Shown one piece after another: positions 19,436 to 27,384 of a stretch of DNA of 64,000 nucleotides. The position numbers were made by a program, and so were the translations under genes. Source of the stretch: Metabacillus sp. KUDC1714 (GTDB taxonomy: Bacteria; Bacillota; Bacilli; Bacillales; Bacillaceae); contig NZ_CP055263.1 of the NCBI RefSeq assembly GCF_014217835.1, forward strand, positions 5,211,501-5,275,500, given 5' to 3'. How positions within the stretch are numbered: the first letter of the stretch is position 1; every line of letters begins with the position of its first letter. The notes beneath the pieces were generated by a model. That model saw only the letters and a list, made by a program, of their open reading frames with translations, was not told the origin of the DNA and searched no databases.

Positions 19436-20260
19436 CTATCCTTTCTGAGCTAAATTTGCTTCTCTTGCACCTAATGACTTTAAGCAAGCATTTAAATATC
19501 CATAGCTTTCAGCTGCAACAATGGAAACGTCCGCTAACGTGTGTTGGTTTGCTCCGATTACCTCCAAACAAACTGGACCTGAATAATTAGCATCAACCAT
19601 TGCTTTGCAATAAGCGAAAAGATCAATATCACCACGTCCACATGCTTGATTTTGAATGTCACCTGGACCCTTCGTCCGTCCTTTGCAATCTCGGATATGA
19701 ATATGTTGTACTCGTTCGATCACTCTAGCTAGCTCTTCTTCTGGATTTTCATTCCCTCGATAAATATGGCTCGGATCCATATCAATCCCAAAAGCCTTCG
19801 AGGAAATCTCATTCATTGCTCGCAATGTTGTTGGTGTATTATAGATCGCATTTCCTACATGAGCTTTTACACAAAGTGTGACCCCATATGTCTCTGCTTT
19901 TTTCGATAAACGATAAAGGGTTTCAATAGATTGTTGAAGGTCACCATCATCTCCTGATTTTCCACCGGGACCTACGTTTATGATTGGAATTCCAATTTCT
20001 GCTCCTGCTTCAAAAGCCTTTGTCAACCTCTCTTCATCAAGTGATGCTACTTCCATTGAAAGAAATTCAAGACCATTCTCCTCAACTATTGCCCTTAATT
20101 CAGGTGCTTGTTCCTTCCAACGGTCTAACTCTAGATGCTCACACATACCCTTAATAGCTGATATTTCGACACCATCATATCCACATAATGCAATTTGTCT
20201 TGCCGCAGTTGCAAAATCAAAATCCTTAAATAAAACAGAGTTTACACCAAGTTTAATCAT
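19436..20260 (-). CDS. Sugar phosphate isomerase/epimerase, TIM barrel
   Basis: A 274-residue xylose-isomerase-like TIM-barrel protein (AP endonuclease family 2 fold). Putative metal ligands are in YDGVEIS, GIDMDPSHIYRG, HIHIRD and VCLEVIG. Such enzymes interconvert keto and aldo sugars, inositol-type ketones or 3-keto sugars, often working next to Gfo/Idh dehydrogenases. AGGAGGGG precedes the ATG, and the start overlaps the preceding stop by four bases, so it is translationally coupled to the 20257 dehydrogenase. Confidence 0.88.
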   Translation of the reverse strand: MIKLGVNSVLFKDFDFATAARQIALCGYDGVEISAIKGMCEHLELDRWKEQAPELRAIVEENGLEFLSMEVASLDEERLTKAFEAGAEIGIPIINVGPGGKSGDDGDLQQSIETLYRLSKKAETYGVTLCVKAHVGNAIYNTPTTLRAMNEISSKAFGIDMDPSHIYRGNENPEEELARVIERVQHIHIRDCKGRTKGPGDIQNQACGRGDIDLFAYCKAMVDANYSGPVCLEVIGANQHTLADVSIVAAESYGYLNACLKSLGAREANLAQKG

Positions 20261-21279
20261 TTTACCCCTCCTGAAATAAGTTCTATATCCTTTACATCGA
20301 CAATCGTTCCTGTTTCAAATGACTTGATGGCTGCTTCGATAATTTGTTGGGCCTTAAGGGCATCATCACCAGATCCATCCACTTGATCATATGAGACTCC
20401 AGAAATCAGTTGATCTACAAAAGCATGTATTCGGCTTTTGAAGGTTTCAGGGAATGATCTCATTCCGCCAAGATAACTGTAGCTTTCTGTCTCAATGCTT
20501 GTTCGTGGGTAATAGGTTAATTGTTCACATGCATCTTCAAGGACAAAGCGACCTTTAGAACCGACCACTTCACAAAGCTCAAGACCATAACTTGCCCCGG
20601 CATCATAGCTGCCCACTAAATTTCCAATTGCACCATTTTCAAACTCAAGAATAATTTGTGTATTAGACCAAATTTCCCGTCCTTCACCCTTCATCATAAA
20701 CGCTCCAACTCTTTTTACATCTCCACAGAAATATCTAATGACATCAAAGGAATGTGGATGCAATGCTCTTAAGTGGAACCATGGTGAACTTTCAACTGGA
20801 TTGTTAATCCACATTCTCATATTAATCATGTGAAGCTTGCCAAGACGACCATTTTCTACCCAACCCTTTGCTTTCTCTGCAGCAGGTGTAAAGCGATGAT
20901 TGAGGTTGACCGCATAGGGAATTTCATTTTGTCTGGCAAGTTCAACCATTTGCCTTCCTTCTTCAACATTATTTGAAATCGGCTTTTCGCCTAGAACCGG
21001 GATCCCTGCTTTTAATAATTCCATAGTTGGTGCAAAGTGCTCACCACCGTTTTCTTCTCCTTTTGTACAAACACTTACAAGGTCGAGTTCAATACCACTT
21101 GCAAGCATTTCACTAACACTGTAAAATGCTTTTCCACCATACTTAGTTGCTGCTTGTTCAGCTTTGATCTTTATGATGTCACATACAGCTACAATTTCAG
21201 TGTTTGGATGGTCTTTATATACAGAAGCGTGAATACTACCAATATTACCGACCCCTACTATAGCTACTTTTAAAGTCAT
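20257..21279 (-). CDS. Gfo/Idh/MocA family NAD(P)-dependent dehydrogenase (copy 2)
   Basis: A 340-residue paralogue of the 16919 gene. It has a Rossmann start KVAIVGVGNIGSIH, EKP in LGEKPIS, and the diagnostic HLRALHPHSFDVIRYF. The shared ESSPW-H-L-R-A-L-H-P-H-S stretch is nearly identical in both copies, which shows a duplication. GAGGG lies eight bases before the ATG at 21279; the upstream ATG at 21303 overlaps nothing useful and adds a basic leader. It precedes and is coupled to the isomerase gene. Confidence 0.9.
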   Translation of the reverse strand: MTLKVAIVGVGNIGSIHASVYKDHPNTEIVAVCDIIKIKAEQAATKYGGKAFYSVSEMLASGIELDLVSVCTKGEENGGEHFAPTMELLKAGIPVLGEKPISNNVEEGRQMVELARQNEIPYAVNLNHRFTPAAEKAKGWVENGRLGKLHMINMRMWINNPVESSPWFHLRALHPHSFDVIRYFCGDVKRVGAFMMKGEGREIWSNTQIILEFENGAIGNLVGSYDAGASYGLELCEVVGSKGRFVLEDACEQLTYYPRTSIETESYSYLGGMRSFPETFKSRIHAFVDQLISGVSYDQVDGSGDDALKAQQIIEAAIKSFETGTIVDVKDIELISGGVK

Positions 21280-21347
21280 TTTTTCATCCCTCGCATTTTT
21301 CATTATTTTTCTTAGCGTTTTTTATTGAATAGTTCTTATATAAGTAT

Positions 21348-21716
21348 CTAGCTTTCTATTGGATAGCCCATTGTCGTAAATAGCGCTAGTGCCTCTTGAG
21401 ATGTATCTAATCGGCTATGTTGTACAATAATCGGCACAGTACTATCAACTTTTATTGCATAAGGCACATTTCTTGGAACTTTATTTCCATCACGATCTTC
21501 CAACTTATCTAAACGAATATGATGAGTTCTTTTTGAACCACATTCTGAGATGAATGTTTCCATTGGTTCTCGATCTTCAAAATAGAAGGTTAGTTGTATT
21601 TCTGCGTTACTTTCCGTTAGATTCAAGACACAAACAGCCTCATGACTAACTTGTTCACCCCTGCTTTTCGGTTGAAGAAACCCATCTGGGATAATCCAAG
21701 TTTTTTTTCCAATCAA
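21348..21716 (-). CDS. ASRT-like (sensory rhodopsin transducer family) protein
   Basis: A 122-residue beta-rich protein of the Anabaena sensory rhodopsin transducer family (PF07100). Matching features are KTWIIPDGFLQPKSRG, VSHEAVCVLN, FEDREPMETF and VPIIVQHSRLDTSQ. No rhodopsin gene is present here. Outside cyanobacteria these proteins are usually found with sugar-metabolism genes, and a carbohydrate-binding role has been proposed; I infer the same here. It starts with TTG, eight bases after GGGG. It is the first gene of the ASRT-dehydrogenase-isomerase-hydrolase operon. Confidence 0.85.
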   Translation of the reverse strand: MIGKKTWIIPDGFLQPKSRGEQVSHEAVCVLNLTESNAEIQLTFYFEDREPMETFISECGSKRTHHIRLDKLEDRDGNKVPRNVPYAIKVDSTVPIIVQHSRLDTSQEALALFTTMGYPIES

Positions 21717-21739
21717 TTCACATACCCCATCTCATTTAA

Positions 21740-21755
21740 ATGTAATCGCTTTCGT
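21740..21755. promoter_or_regulatory. CcpA cre-like site upstream of the ASRT operon
   Basis: ATGTAATCGCTTTCGT fits WTGNAANCGNWWNCAW with one mismatch (G for A near the end). It lies about 24 bp upstream of the ASRT start, in the likely promoter or leader. This placement suits carbon catabolite repression of the operon. Confidence 0.6.
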
Positions 21756-21842
21756 AATTAGATTTTTTAACAGTCAATTCCTAGTTGGTATAATTAAATA
21801 ATAGCTAAAACCTTTAAAATCATCATTGCCCATTCTGCCACC

Positions 21843-21861
21843 TTAATGGTGGATTCGGCCA
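21843..21861. promoter_or_regulatory. Shared locus motif, copy A
   Basis: TTAATGGTGGATTCGGCCA, about 127 bp upstream of the ASRT operon. A second copy with 17 of 19 identical bases lies at 28869-28887 upstream of the other sulfatase-like gene, in the same orientation. Here it also forms part of the small palindrome CCACC-TTAAT-GGTGG (21838-21852). It is a candidate operator for one of the locus AraC regulators. Confidence 0.6.
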
Positions 21862-21939
21862 ATTTTCTAAATTCCCTATATTGCTAACCTTTAAAACTTT
21901 GTCTTTGATTCTACAATGCAATTTTAATAGAGATGTATT

Positions 21940-22845
21940 TTACGTTTTAGACCTAAACCAATTTCGGTACTTAGATGGAGACATTTTTGAATATTCTTTA
22001 AATGTTCGATTAAAATGACTTATATCTTCAAAACCAACTTCTGATGCAATGAAGATAATTTTTTCGTTAGTATGTGCTAACATTTTTTTTGCTTGATTTA
22101 TTCGGATTTCGTTCCGATATTCGATAAAAGTATGACCAACAATTCCCTTGAATTTAGACGTGAAATTTGATTTACTCATTCCTGATAATTTACTCACCTG
22201 TTCAAGTGTTAAAGGGCGATTATAATGAATTGTGATAAATTTGCAGATTTGATCTATTATTTCTTTATATTCACAATCCATGATGATCTTTTGAGTTGAA
22301 GTATTTTCATAGTAACGACTTAATAAAATAAAAAGCTCCAACATTCTTGTTTTTATCAGAATTTGATAGCCATTTTCCTTATGTTTATATTCTTGCGCGA
22401 TTTTTTGTAGAAGTATCATCATTTCTGATTGTTGCTTGTATGTTAAAATCAAATGATCTTTGAAATGAACAGTCTCTCTTAAAAAAGGTTCAACATAGAA
22501 AAAAGATAAAAAAGACTCCAAATGTGATAGTGATTCTATTTCTTGTTTTAAGAATTTGGGTTGAAATAATAAATTATATACCTTTAGATGTTCATGGTTT
22601 CCAACCTCAAATCCATGAATCTTTTCTGGTTCAATAATAAATATGTCACCCTCTTTGATGGTAAAGACTTTCTCTTGATAAATATGGGATCCGCTTCCTT
22701 CTATGACGTACACTAATTCGAAAAATTCATGAGAATGCTGTTCAATTATTTCGTTACTGCTGATTGTAAATGGAGCGATATAAAATAAGAACTCTTCACT
22801 TTCAAAAAACTCCGCTGATTGTAAATAAATCAAAAATATCCCCAC
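21940..22845 (-). CDS. AraC family transcriptional regulator (second copy)
   Basis: A regulator of about 300 residues with an N-terminal cupin-like domain (EQHSHEFFELVYVIEGSG, then EPEKIHGFEV) and a C-terminal AraC double helix-turn-helix (EQVSKLSGMSKSNFTSKFKG and VGFEDISHFNRTFKEYSKMS). The GTG at 22845 sits on the purine-rich GGGAGTGGGG; a TTG at 22833 may be the true start. It is transcribed divergently from the PhyH gene at 22952, so the 107-bp region between them, with its CCAAGA direct repeats, is likely its own control region. Confidence 0.9.
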   Translation of the reverse strand: MGIFLIYLQSAEFFESEEFLFYIAPFTISSNEIIEQHSHEFFELVYVIEGSGSHIYQEKVFTIKEGDIFIIEPEKIHGFEVGNHEHLKVYNLLFQPKFLKQEIESLSHLESFLSFFYVEPFLRETVHFKDHLILTYKQQSEMMILLQKIAQEYKHKENGYQILIKTRMLELFILLSRYYENTSTQKIIMDCEYKEIIDQICKFITIHYNRPLTLEQVSKLSGMSKSNFTSKFKGIVGHTFIEYRNEIRINQAKKMLAHTNEKIIFIASEVGFEDISHFNRTFKEYSKMSPSKYRNWFRSKT

Positions 22846-22860
22846 TCCCTGGAAGATTAA

Positions 22861-22890
22861 CCAAGAATCTAAGTAAATTTACCAAGATTA
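22861..22890. promoter_or_regulatory. CCAAGA direct repeats, candidate AraC operator
   Basis: Two direct repeats, ACCAAGAATCT and ACCAAGATTAA, start 21 bp apart (CCAAGA at 22861 and 22882). AraC proteins typically bind two direct half-sites on one DNA face, about two turns apart. The repeats lie between the divergent AraC and PhyH genes, about 65-90 bp before the PhyH start, so activation of the PhyH gene is plausible. Confidence 0.6.
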
Positions 22891-22951
22891 ATAGGACTTT
22901 CCACAATACAATTAATTTTATAGAATCTATTTATTGAAATGGGAGGTAAGT

Positions 22952-23755
22952 ATGAAACATTTACTGAGTAAAAATCTACTCACAGAAGAAAAAGTTATGT
23001 TTTACAGAGAAAATGGATTTGTTCAAATTGATAACGTTTTAAATCTAGAAGAAATTTCAGAATTAAGAACGTATCTTGATGAAGTGATGGATGAAAATAA
23101 TGGGTTATCGATTCAAACAGATACAAAAGGTGGTGCCTACTATAAGGTGCTTAACCAAAGAGTCAATACGTGGCGTGATCATGCAGGTATGGCAAGGTAT
23201 GTGTCACATCCTCGTCTTGCGAGTATCGCCCTTCAATTAAGTGGAGTCAGTGGGGTCAGACTTTTTCATGACCATGCACTATTAAAAATGCCTGGTGATT
23301 CGAAACCAACTCCTTGGCACCAAGATTTTCCTTATTGGCCACTTAATAAAGAAACAAGCAAAAAGACACTTTCTATTTGGATTGCATTGGATGATGTAGA
23401 TGAAAATAATGGCTGTATGATGTTTTTGCCTAAATCTCATGAGGTTGGGCAATTAAAACCAATTAACCTTGTTGATCCTGAAGATATTTTTGAGTACACG
23501 AAAAGCTCTAGTATACCTGACAAAACACCAGTAATTGTAAGAATGAAAGCCGGTAGCTGTACCGTCCATTCTGGATTAACGTTTCATCATGCTCATGCGA
23601 ATAAAACTAATAAGCCCCGAAGAGCACTTGTTATAATTTACATGCCTGATGGAACAACTTATAATAATAAGCCTCATGTCATTACAGATCCTCTAAATTT
23701 AGCTAAAGATGAAAAACTTCAACATGGAATATTTCCCCTATTAGCTTTTAGATAA
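22952..23755 (+). CDS. PhyH family Fe(II)/2-oxoglutarate dioxygenase
   Basis: A 267-residue phytanoyl-CoA dioxygenase-family protein. The metal motif is His123-x-Asp125 (PWHQDFPYW) with the distal His in FHHAHANKTN at about residue 212, and the 2-oxoglutarate Arg is likely in KPRRAL. Family members hydroxylate small molecules using O2. GGGAGG precedes the ATG at 22952; the upstream TTG at 22934 would encode the ribosome binding site itself. It is the only plus-strand gene of the locus, divergent from an AraC gene and ended by a strong terminator. Confidence 0.9.
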   Translation: MKHLLSKNLLTEEKVMFYRENGFVQIDNVLNLEEISELRTYLDEVMDENNGLSIQTDTKGGAYYKVLNQRVNTWRDHAGMARYVSHPRLASIALQLSGVSGVRLFHDHALLKMPGDSKPTPWHQDFPYWPLNKETSKKTLSIWIALDDVDENNGCMMFLPKSHEVGQLKPINLVDPEDIFEYTKSSSIPDKTPVIVRMKAGSCTVHSGLTFHHAHANKTNKPRRALVIIYMPDGTTYNNKPHVITDPLNLAKDEKLQHGIFPLLAFR

Positions 23756-23770
23756 TGGTTATTGGCATAT

Positions 23771-23816
23771 AATTAGAGGCATCATTTATACACATAATGA
23801 TGCCTCTAATTTTAGA
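23771..23816. terminator. Strong bidirectional terminator
   Basis: A perfect 16-bp stem, AATTAGAGGCATCATT and AATGATGCCTCTAATT, with a 9-base loop, followed by TTTAGATT. It serves the convergent ends of the PhyH gene and the ABC permease operon. Confidence 0.92.
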
Positions 23817-23848
23817 TTAGTAAATAATGTGATTCATATTGGAATGAG

Positions 23849-24676
23849 CTAAATTTTCACTGCACCCGAGGTTAACCCTTTCATAAATAATCTCATCGTA
23901 AATAAAAACAGAATAAGTAATGGCAATGAAGCAATGGTGTATCCAGCAAACATCGGCCCATATAATGTTTGTGATACAAATTGACTTTCGAATTGGATTA
24001 ATCCAACTGTTATTGGAAATTTATCAGGGTTGCTCATTAATACAAGTGGCATCATATATTCATTCCAGATCGCAAGTAGATTCCAAATGGCCATGGTACC
24101 AATAATTGGCTTAGATAAAGGAAGGACAATTTGCCAAAATACACGAAGTTCACCGCACCCATCTATACGTGCTGCCTCAAACAATTCCTCAGGTAATGAT
24201 GCGAATGATTGTCGGAATACAAAAATTGTAAAAGCTTGACCACCGGCAGCAAATGCGATAATCAATCCCAAATAAGAGTCTAGCAATCCAAAACTTTTTA
24301 TTAAAAGGAAAAGAGGAATTAACGTTAGCAAGCCTGGAATCATTAATAAGGCAACAACTGACATGTACAGAAAGTTTTTCCCTTTATACCGTAACCGAGC
24401 AAATGAATATCCAGCCAAAGCTGAAGTTGCAATGATGATTATTACACTAGCAACCCCAATAAATACGGAGTTAAAAATGTATCCACCGATTGCTTCCCAT
24501 GCAGTAGCATAATTTTCAAAATGTAACGGAAAGGTTATCCCAAAAAAGTTACTATAAAATTGTCCATTTGTTTTAAACGAGGTAATAATCATATAAAAAA
24601 ACGGGTACAGTGCGACAAAGGCTAACAAAATAAGCAATAGATGACTCCATAAATCCTGCTTTATTGTTTTCAGCAT
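23849..24676 (-). CDS. Carbohydrate ABC transporter permease (MalG-like)
   Basis: A 275-residue inner-membrane permease with about six hydrophobic segments. The EAA loop that contacts the ATPase is EAARIDGCGELRVFWQIVLP near residue 185. The short C-terminus (KGLTSGAVKI) is typical of CUT1-type sugar importers. It is the last gene of the importer operon and has no ATPase gene beside it, so a shared MsmK-type ATPase elsewhere is likely. Confidence 0.93.
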   Translation of the reverse strand: MLKTIKQDLWSHLLLILLAFVALYPFFYMIITSFKTNGQFYSNFFGITFPLHFENYATAWEAIGGYIFNSVFIGVASVIIIIATSALAGYSFARLRYKGKNFLYMSVVALLMIPGLLTLIPLFLLIKSFGLLDSYLGLIIAFAAGGQAFTIFVFRQSFASLPEELFEAARIDGCGELRVFWQIVLPLSKPIIGTMAIWNLLAIWNEYMMPLVLMSNPDKFPITVGLIQFESQFVSQTLYGPMFAGYTIASLPLLILFLFTMRLFMKGLTSGAVKI

Positions 24677-24696
24677 TGTAATCTCCTTTCTGGTAT

Positions 24697-25644
24697 TTAT
24701 GCTTTGTATTCAGTACTAGGATTGATATATTTCATTTGAATCCAAGTTAATATAAGAACAATTACAAATATAATCATCGAAACCGCCATTCCTAAACCAA
24801 ATTCACCGTTTTGGAAAGCAAGGAAATACATATAAAGTCCTGGAACATAAGATGAATAACCTGGTCCTCCATTTGTCATTACGAGTGGTAATGTTACGTT
24901 TTGAAGCAATTGAATGACTGTTAAGATTAAGATTAATTTTACTTGTCCCATAACTAATGGAATCTCAATTTGAAAAAATCTTCTTACTTTAGTAATTCCA
25001 TCAAGTTTCGCTGATTCATAAACACTTTCTGAAATAGACTGTAGTCCTGCGAAAAAGATTAATAGATTAAATGGAACGACAAATGGGAAGCCGACAAACA
25101 TCAATGCATATAGAGCAATATTTGGATCTCCAAGCCAGTTTTGGATAATTCCTTCAAGGCCCAGTGTTTTCAATAACGTATTAAGTACACCTACGTTTGG
25201 ATCATAGATAAAACTCCAAATCATAAACATAACGATTCCCGGTACAACAACCGGTATAACAAATAATACTCGATAGATATATTGCATCCTCTTACTTTTT
25301 AAATGAAAAATCATAACAGCAACAATTAATGGAACTAATAATTCGACAAGTACTTTTACAACTGTCCATATCCCGACATTTTTCATCGAAATCAAAAATA
25401 TCTTGTCTTTGAATAAGCTTATATAATTTTGAATCCCAGTAAATTGTGGTTGATTGAACCCATCCCAGTTCGTAAATGAAAAACCGATAGCAATTAATGC
25501 AGGGTAATACATAAATGTTATTAAAAGTATGAAGGAAGGAATCAGCATTCCATAGCCAGATTTCCAATTGAAACGTAATTTTCCTGATTTTTTATTTATC
25601 TTTACTATTTCCTTGTTTTCGATCTGTTGGACTGTTTCAGGCAT
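24697..25644 (-). CDS. Carbohydrate ABC transporter permease (MalF-like)
   Basis: A 315-residue permease of the CUT1 sugar family. It has an N-terminal soluble leader, then about six membrane segments (GYGMLIPSFILLITFMYYPA is the first). The EAA loop is YESAKLDGITKVRRFFQIEIPL. AAAGGAGAG favours the ATG at 25644 over that at 25662. It forms the channel with the 23849 permease. A strong hairpin lies between it and the binding-protein gene. Confidence 0.92.
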   Translation of the reverse strand: MPETVQQIENKEIVKINKKSGKLRFNWKSGYGMLIPSFILLITFMYYPALIAIGFSFTNWDGFNQPQFTGIQNYISLFKDKIFLISMKNVGIWTVVKVLVELLVPLIVAVMIFHLKSKRMQYIYRVLFVIPVVVPGIVMFMIWSFIYDPNVGVLNTLLKTLGLEGIIQNWLGDPNIALYALMFVGFPFVVPFNLLIFFAGLQSISESVYESAKLDGITKVRRFFQIEIPLVMGQVKLILILTVIQLLQNVTLPLVMTNGGPGYSSYVPGLYMYFLAFQNGEFGLGMAVSMIIFVIVLILTWIQMKYINPSTEYKA

Positions 25645-25670
25645 TTTCAACTCTCCTTTCATTTAGGAAA

Positions 25671-25704
25671 GCGGGTTATTATAGAAATCCCTTTAATAAC
25701 CCGC
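25671..25704 (-). repeat. Intercistronic hairpin between binding-protein and permease genes
   Basis: A perfect 11-bp stem, GCGGGTTATTA and TAATAACCCGC, with a 12-base loop, just after the binding-protein stop. On the minus strand it continues as TTTCC, too weak for a full terminator. It probably tunes permease expression below that of the binding protein, as with the urtA/urtB hairpin. Confidence 0.75.
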
Positions 25705-25714
25705 TCTCGTTTAT

Positions 25715-27214
25715 TTATTCATCCAAGTATTCTGATAAATCCCAGTTATTTTGCTGAATTAGGGAATCTGCTGTTTTTTCCATTTCTGTATCTGCTACTT
25801 TAGCAAATTCCTCTAAAGTTGTTTCTCCTAGAATATAGCTTTGGAAGGCACGATAAATAGCATCCAATTCTTTCTTCTCAAGGTTTATTCCTCCAAATAC
25901 ACTTTGTAACGGCTGATTTGCAAGATCAGATAAACCACTAAGTTCGTCTATTGGCTTTGCACCAACGACAGTAGGAACATTTTCTCCTAATTCATTTACG
26001 ATTTCTTCATTACGCTCAGGTGTTGTAATATACATTAACCAATCAACAATTGCTTTTTCCTTCGCTGTAGTTAATGAGTTATTTGCTTGCTTAGACGGAA
26101 CCGCATATTGGAACGAGGCACTTGGACCACCAATCGCTGCAGATGAATCAAAATCAGTTGCGAATTCTGAAACACCCTTATCAGGATATGGATTTTTAAA
26201 AGACGACCATTCAAAATCAGGATTCGCTGATTTTATTTGCTGAGATGCCCAAGAGCCATCGAAATACATTCCAACCTCTCCTGTTAAAAAGGCAAGCATT
26301 GTTCCTTGTCCATTTGAATCTCCACCTGTAAAGTCAGGCTGCCAATATTGTGAAAAGTCCTTTAAGATTGGCCAAATTTCCATCCACTTTTCATTTTCTG
26401 ATCCATACACACCCTTTTTAATGGCAATAACCTGATCTTCATTAGTAATCCCTTCATTTCCTGTATATCTTAAGTCGTCATATTCATCTGCAAAGAAGTT
26501 TGTAAAGAATAATCGAGTCAACCATGTAATTCGATCAGTACCAGTAGGTGTAGAAGCTAGATTCCAAGCAAATGGAATATAACCTGCATCCTTTAATTTT
26601 TGTGATGCATCAATAAATTCAGACCATGTTTTTGGAAGCTCCTTAATACCAGCTTTTTCAAATGCTTCAACATTGTAGTAAGTAGCTGTACCAACATAAT
26701 CACCATTAATGACATACGTACTTCCATCTGCAGATTTCGTATCAGAAATAATTTGTTTATTTAAAAGTTCATTCCATGGTTTATTGTCAACATAAGGATT
26801 TGGTTGATCTAAATACTTTGACAAATCTGTAAGTGTACCTTTTGCTAATGCTGTATTTGCATCATACCATTGTGACCAAATGATGTCTGGAAGCTGTCCA
26901 CCGGAAGCTTTTGTTCGCACCCATGTCATATAATCCTGATCAGCTGGTAGACCTTTAATGAATTCAATTTTAACGCCAGTTTCCTTCTCATACTCTTCAG
27001 CTAATTTTTTTAATACAGTTGCTGGCTTTTGGTTTGCATTTAATACCCGGTTCGGACTATAGGTACCGGCATACATTTTAATCGTTCCTTTAAATTCTTC
27101 GTCTGTTTCCTCTGTTTCTTCTGGAGAAGAGCTTGGAACGATACATCCTGACAACAATGAAATCATTAGCATTGCGATAAATGAAATAATCCATAATTTC
27201 TTCAAGCGTTTCAT
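25715..27214 (-). CDS. Extracellular solute-binding lipoprotein, sugar type
   Basis: A 499-residue family 1 binding protein for the ABC importer. The signal is KRLKKLWIISFIAMLMISLL with lipobox LSGC, so it is lipid-anchored outside the cell. Sugar-binding features include LPKTWSEFIDASQKLKDAG and TGEVGMYFDGSWASQQI. It is longer than the usual 420-440 residues. GGGGGATT precedes the ATG. It follows the second sulfatase-like gene by 170 bases and precedes both permeases, so it should recognise the substrate of this locus. Confidence 0.92.
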   Translation of the reverse strand: MKRLKKLWIISFIAMLMISLLSGCIVPSSSPEETEETDEEFKGTIKMYAGTYSPNRVLNANQKPATVLKKLAEEYEKETGVKIEFIKGLPADQDYMTWVRTKASGGQLPDIIWSQWYDANTALAKGTLTDLSKYLDQPNPYVDNKPWNELLNKQIISDTKSADGSTYVINGDYVGTATYYNVEAFEKAGIKELPKTWSEFIDASQKLKDAGYIPFAWNLASTPTGTDRITWLTRLFFTNFFADEYDDLRYTGNEGITNEDQVIAIKKGVYGSENEKWMEIWPILKDFSQYWQPDFTGGDSNGQGTMLAFLTGEVGMYFDGSWASQQIKSANPDFEWSSFKNPYPDKGVSEFATDFDSSAAIGGPSASFQYAVPSKQANNSLTTAKEKAIVDWLMYITTPERNEEIVNELGENVPTVVGAKPIDELSGLSDLANQPLQSVFGGINLEKKELDAIYRAFQSYILGETTLEEFAKVADTEMEKTADSLIQQNNWDLSEYLDE

Positions 27215-27384
27215 CTTTTAATCCCCCCACTTTTTTAAAATTTTCACCTATTAAAATAAGTGCAAAAAATAATTAATAAAACTTGTTAAAGCTCAAGGGT
27301 GATATATTCCTACCAAATAGTACAGAATATTCAGAAATATAAATTCGTACTTCCTTGAATTCTAGGAAGCATTTGTAATAAAGA

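Noticed and set aside
21348..21716. A light-sensing system based on the ASRT name
   Set aside because: No rhodopsin gene is present, and the neighbours are sugar-metabolism genes.
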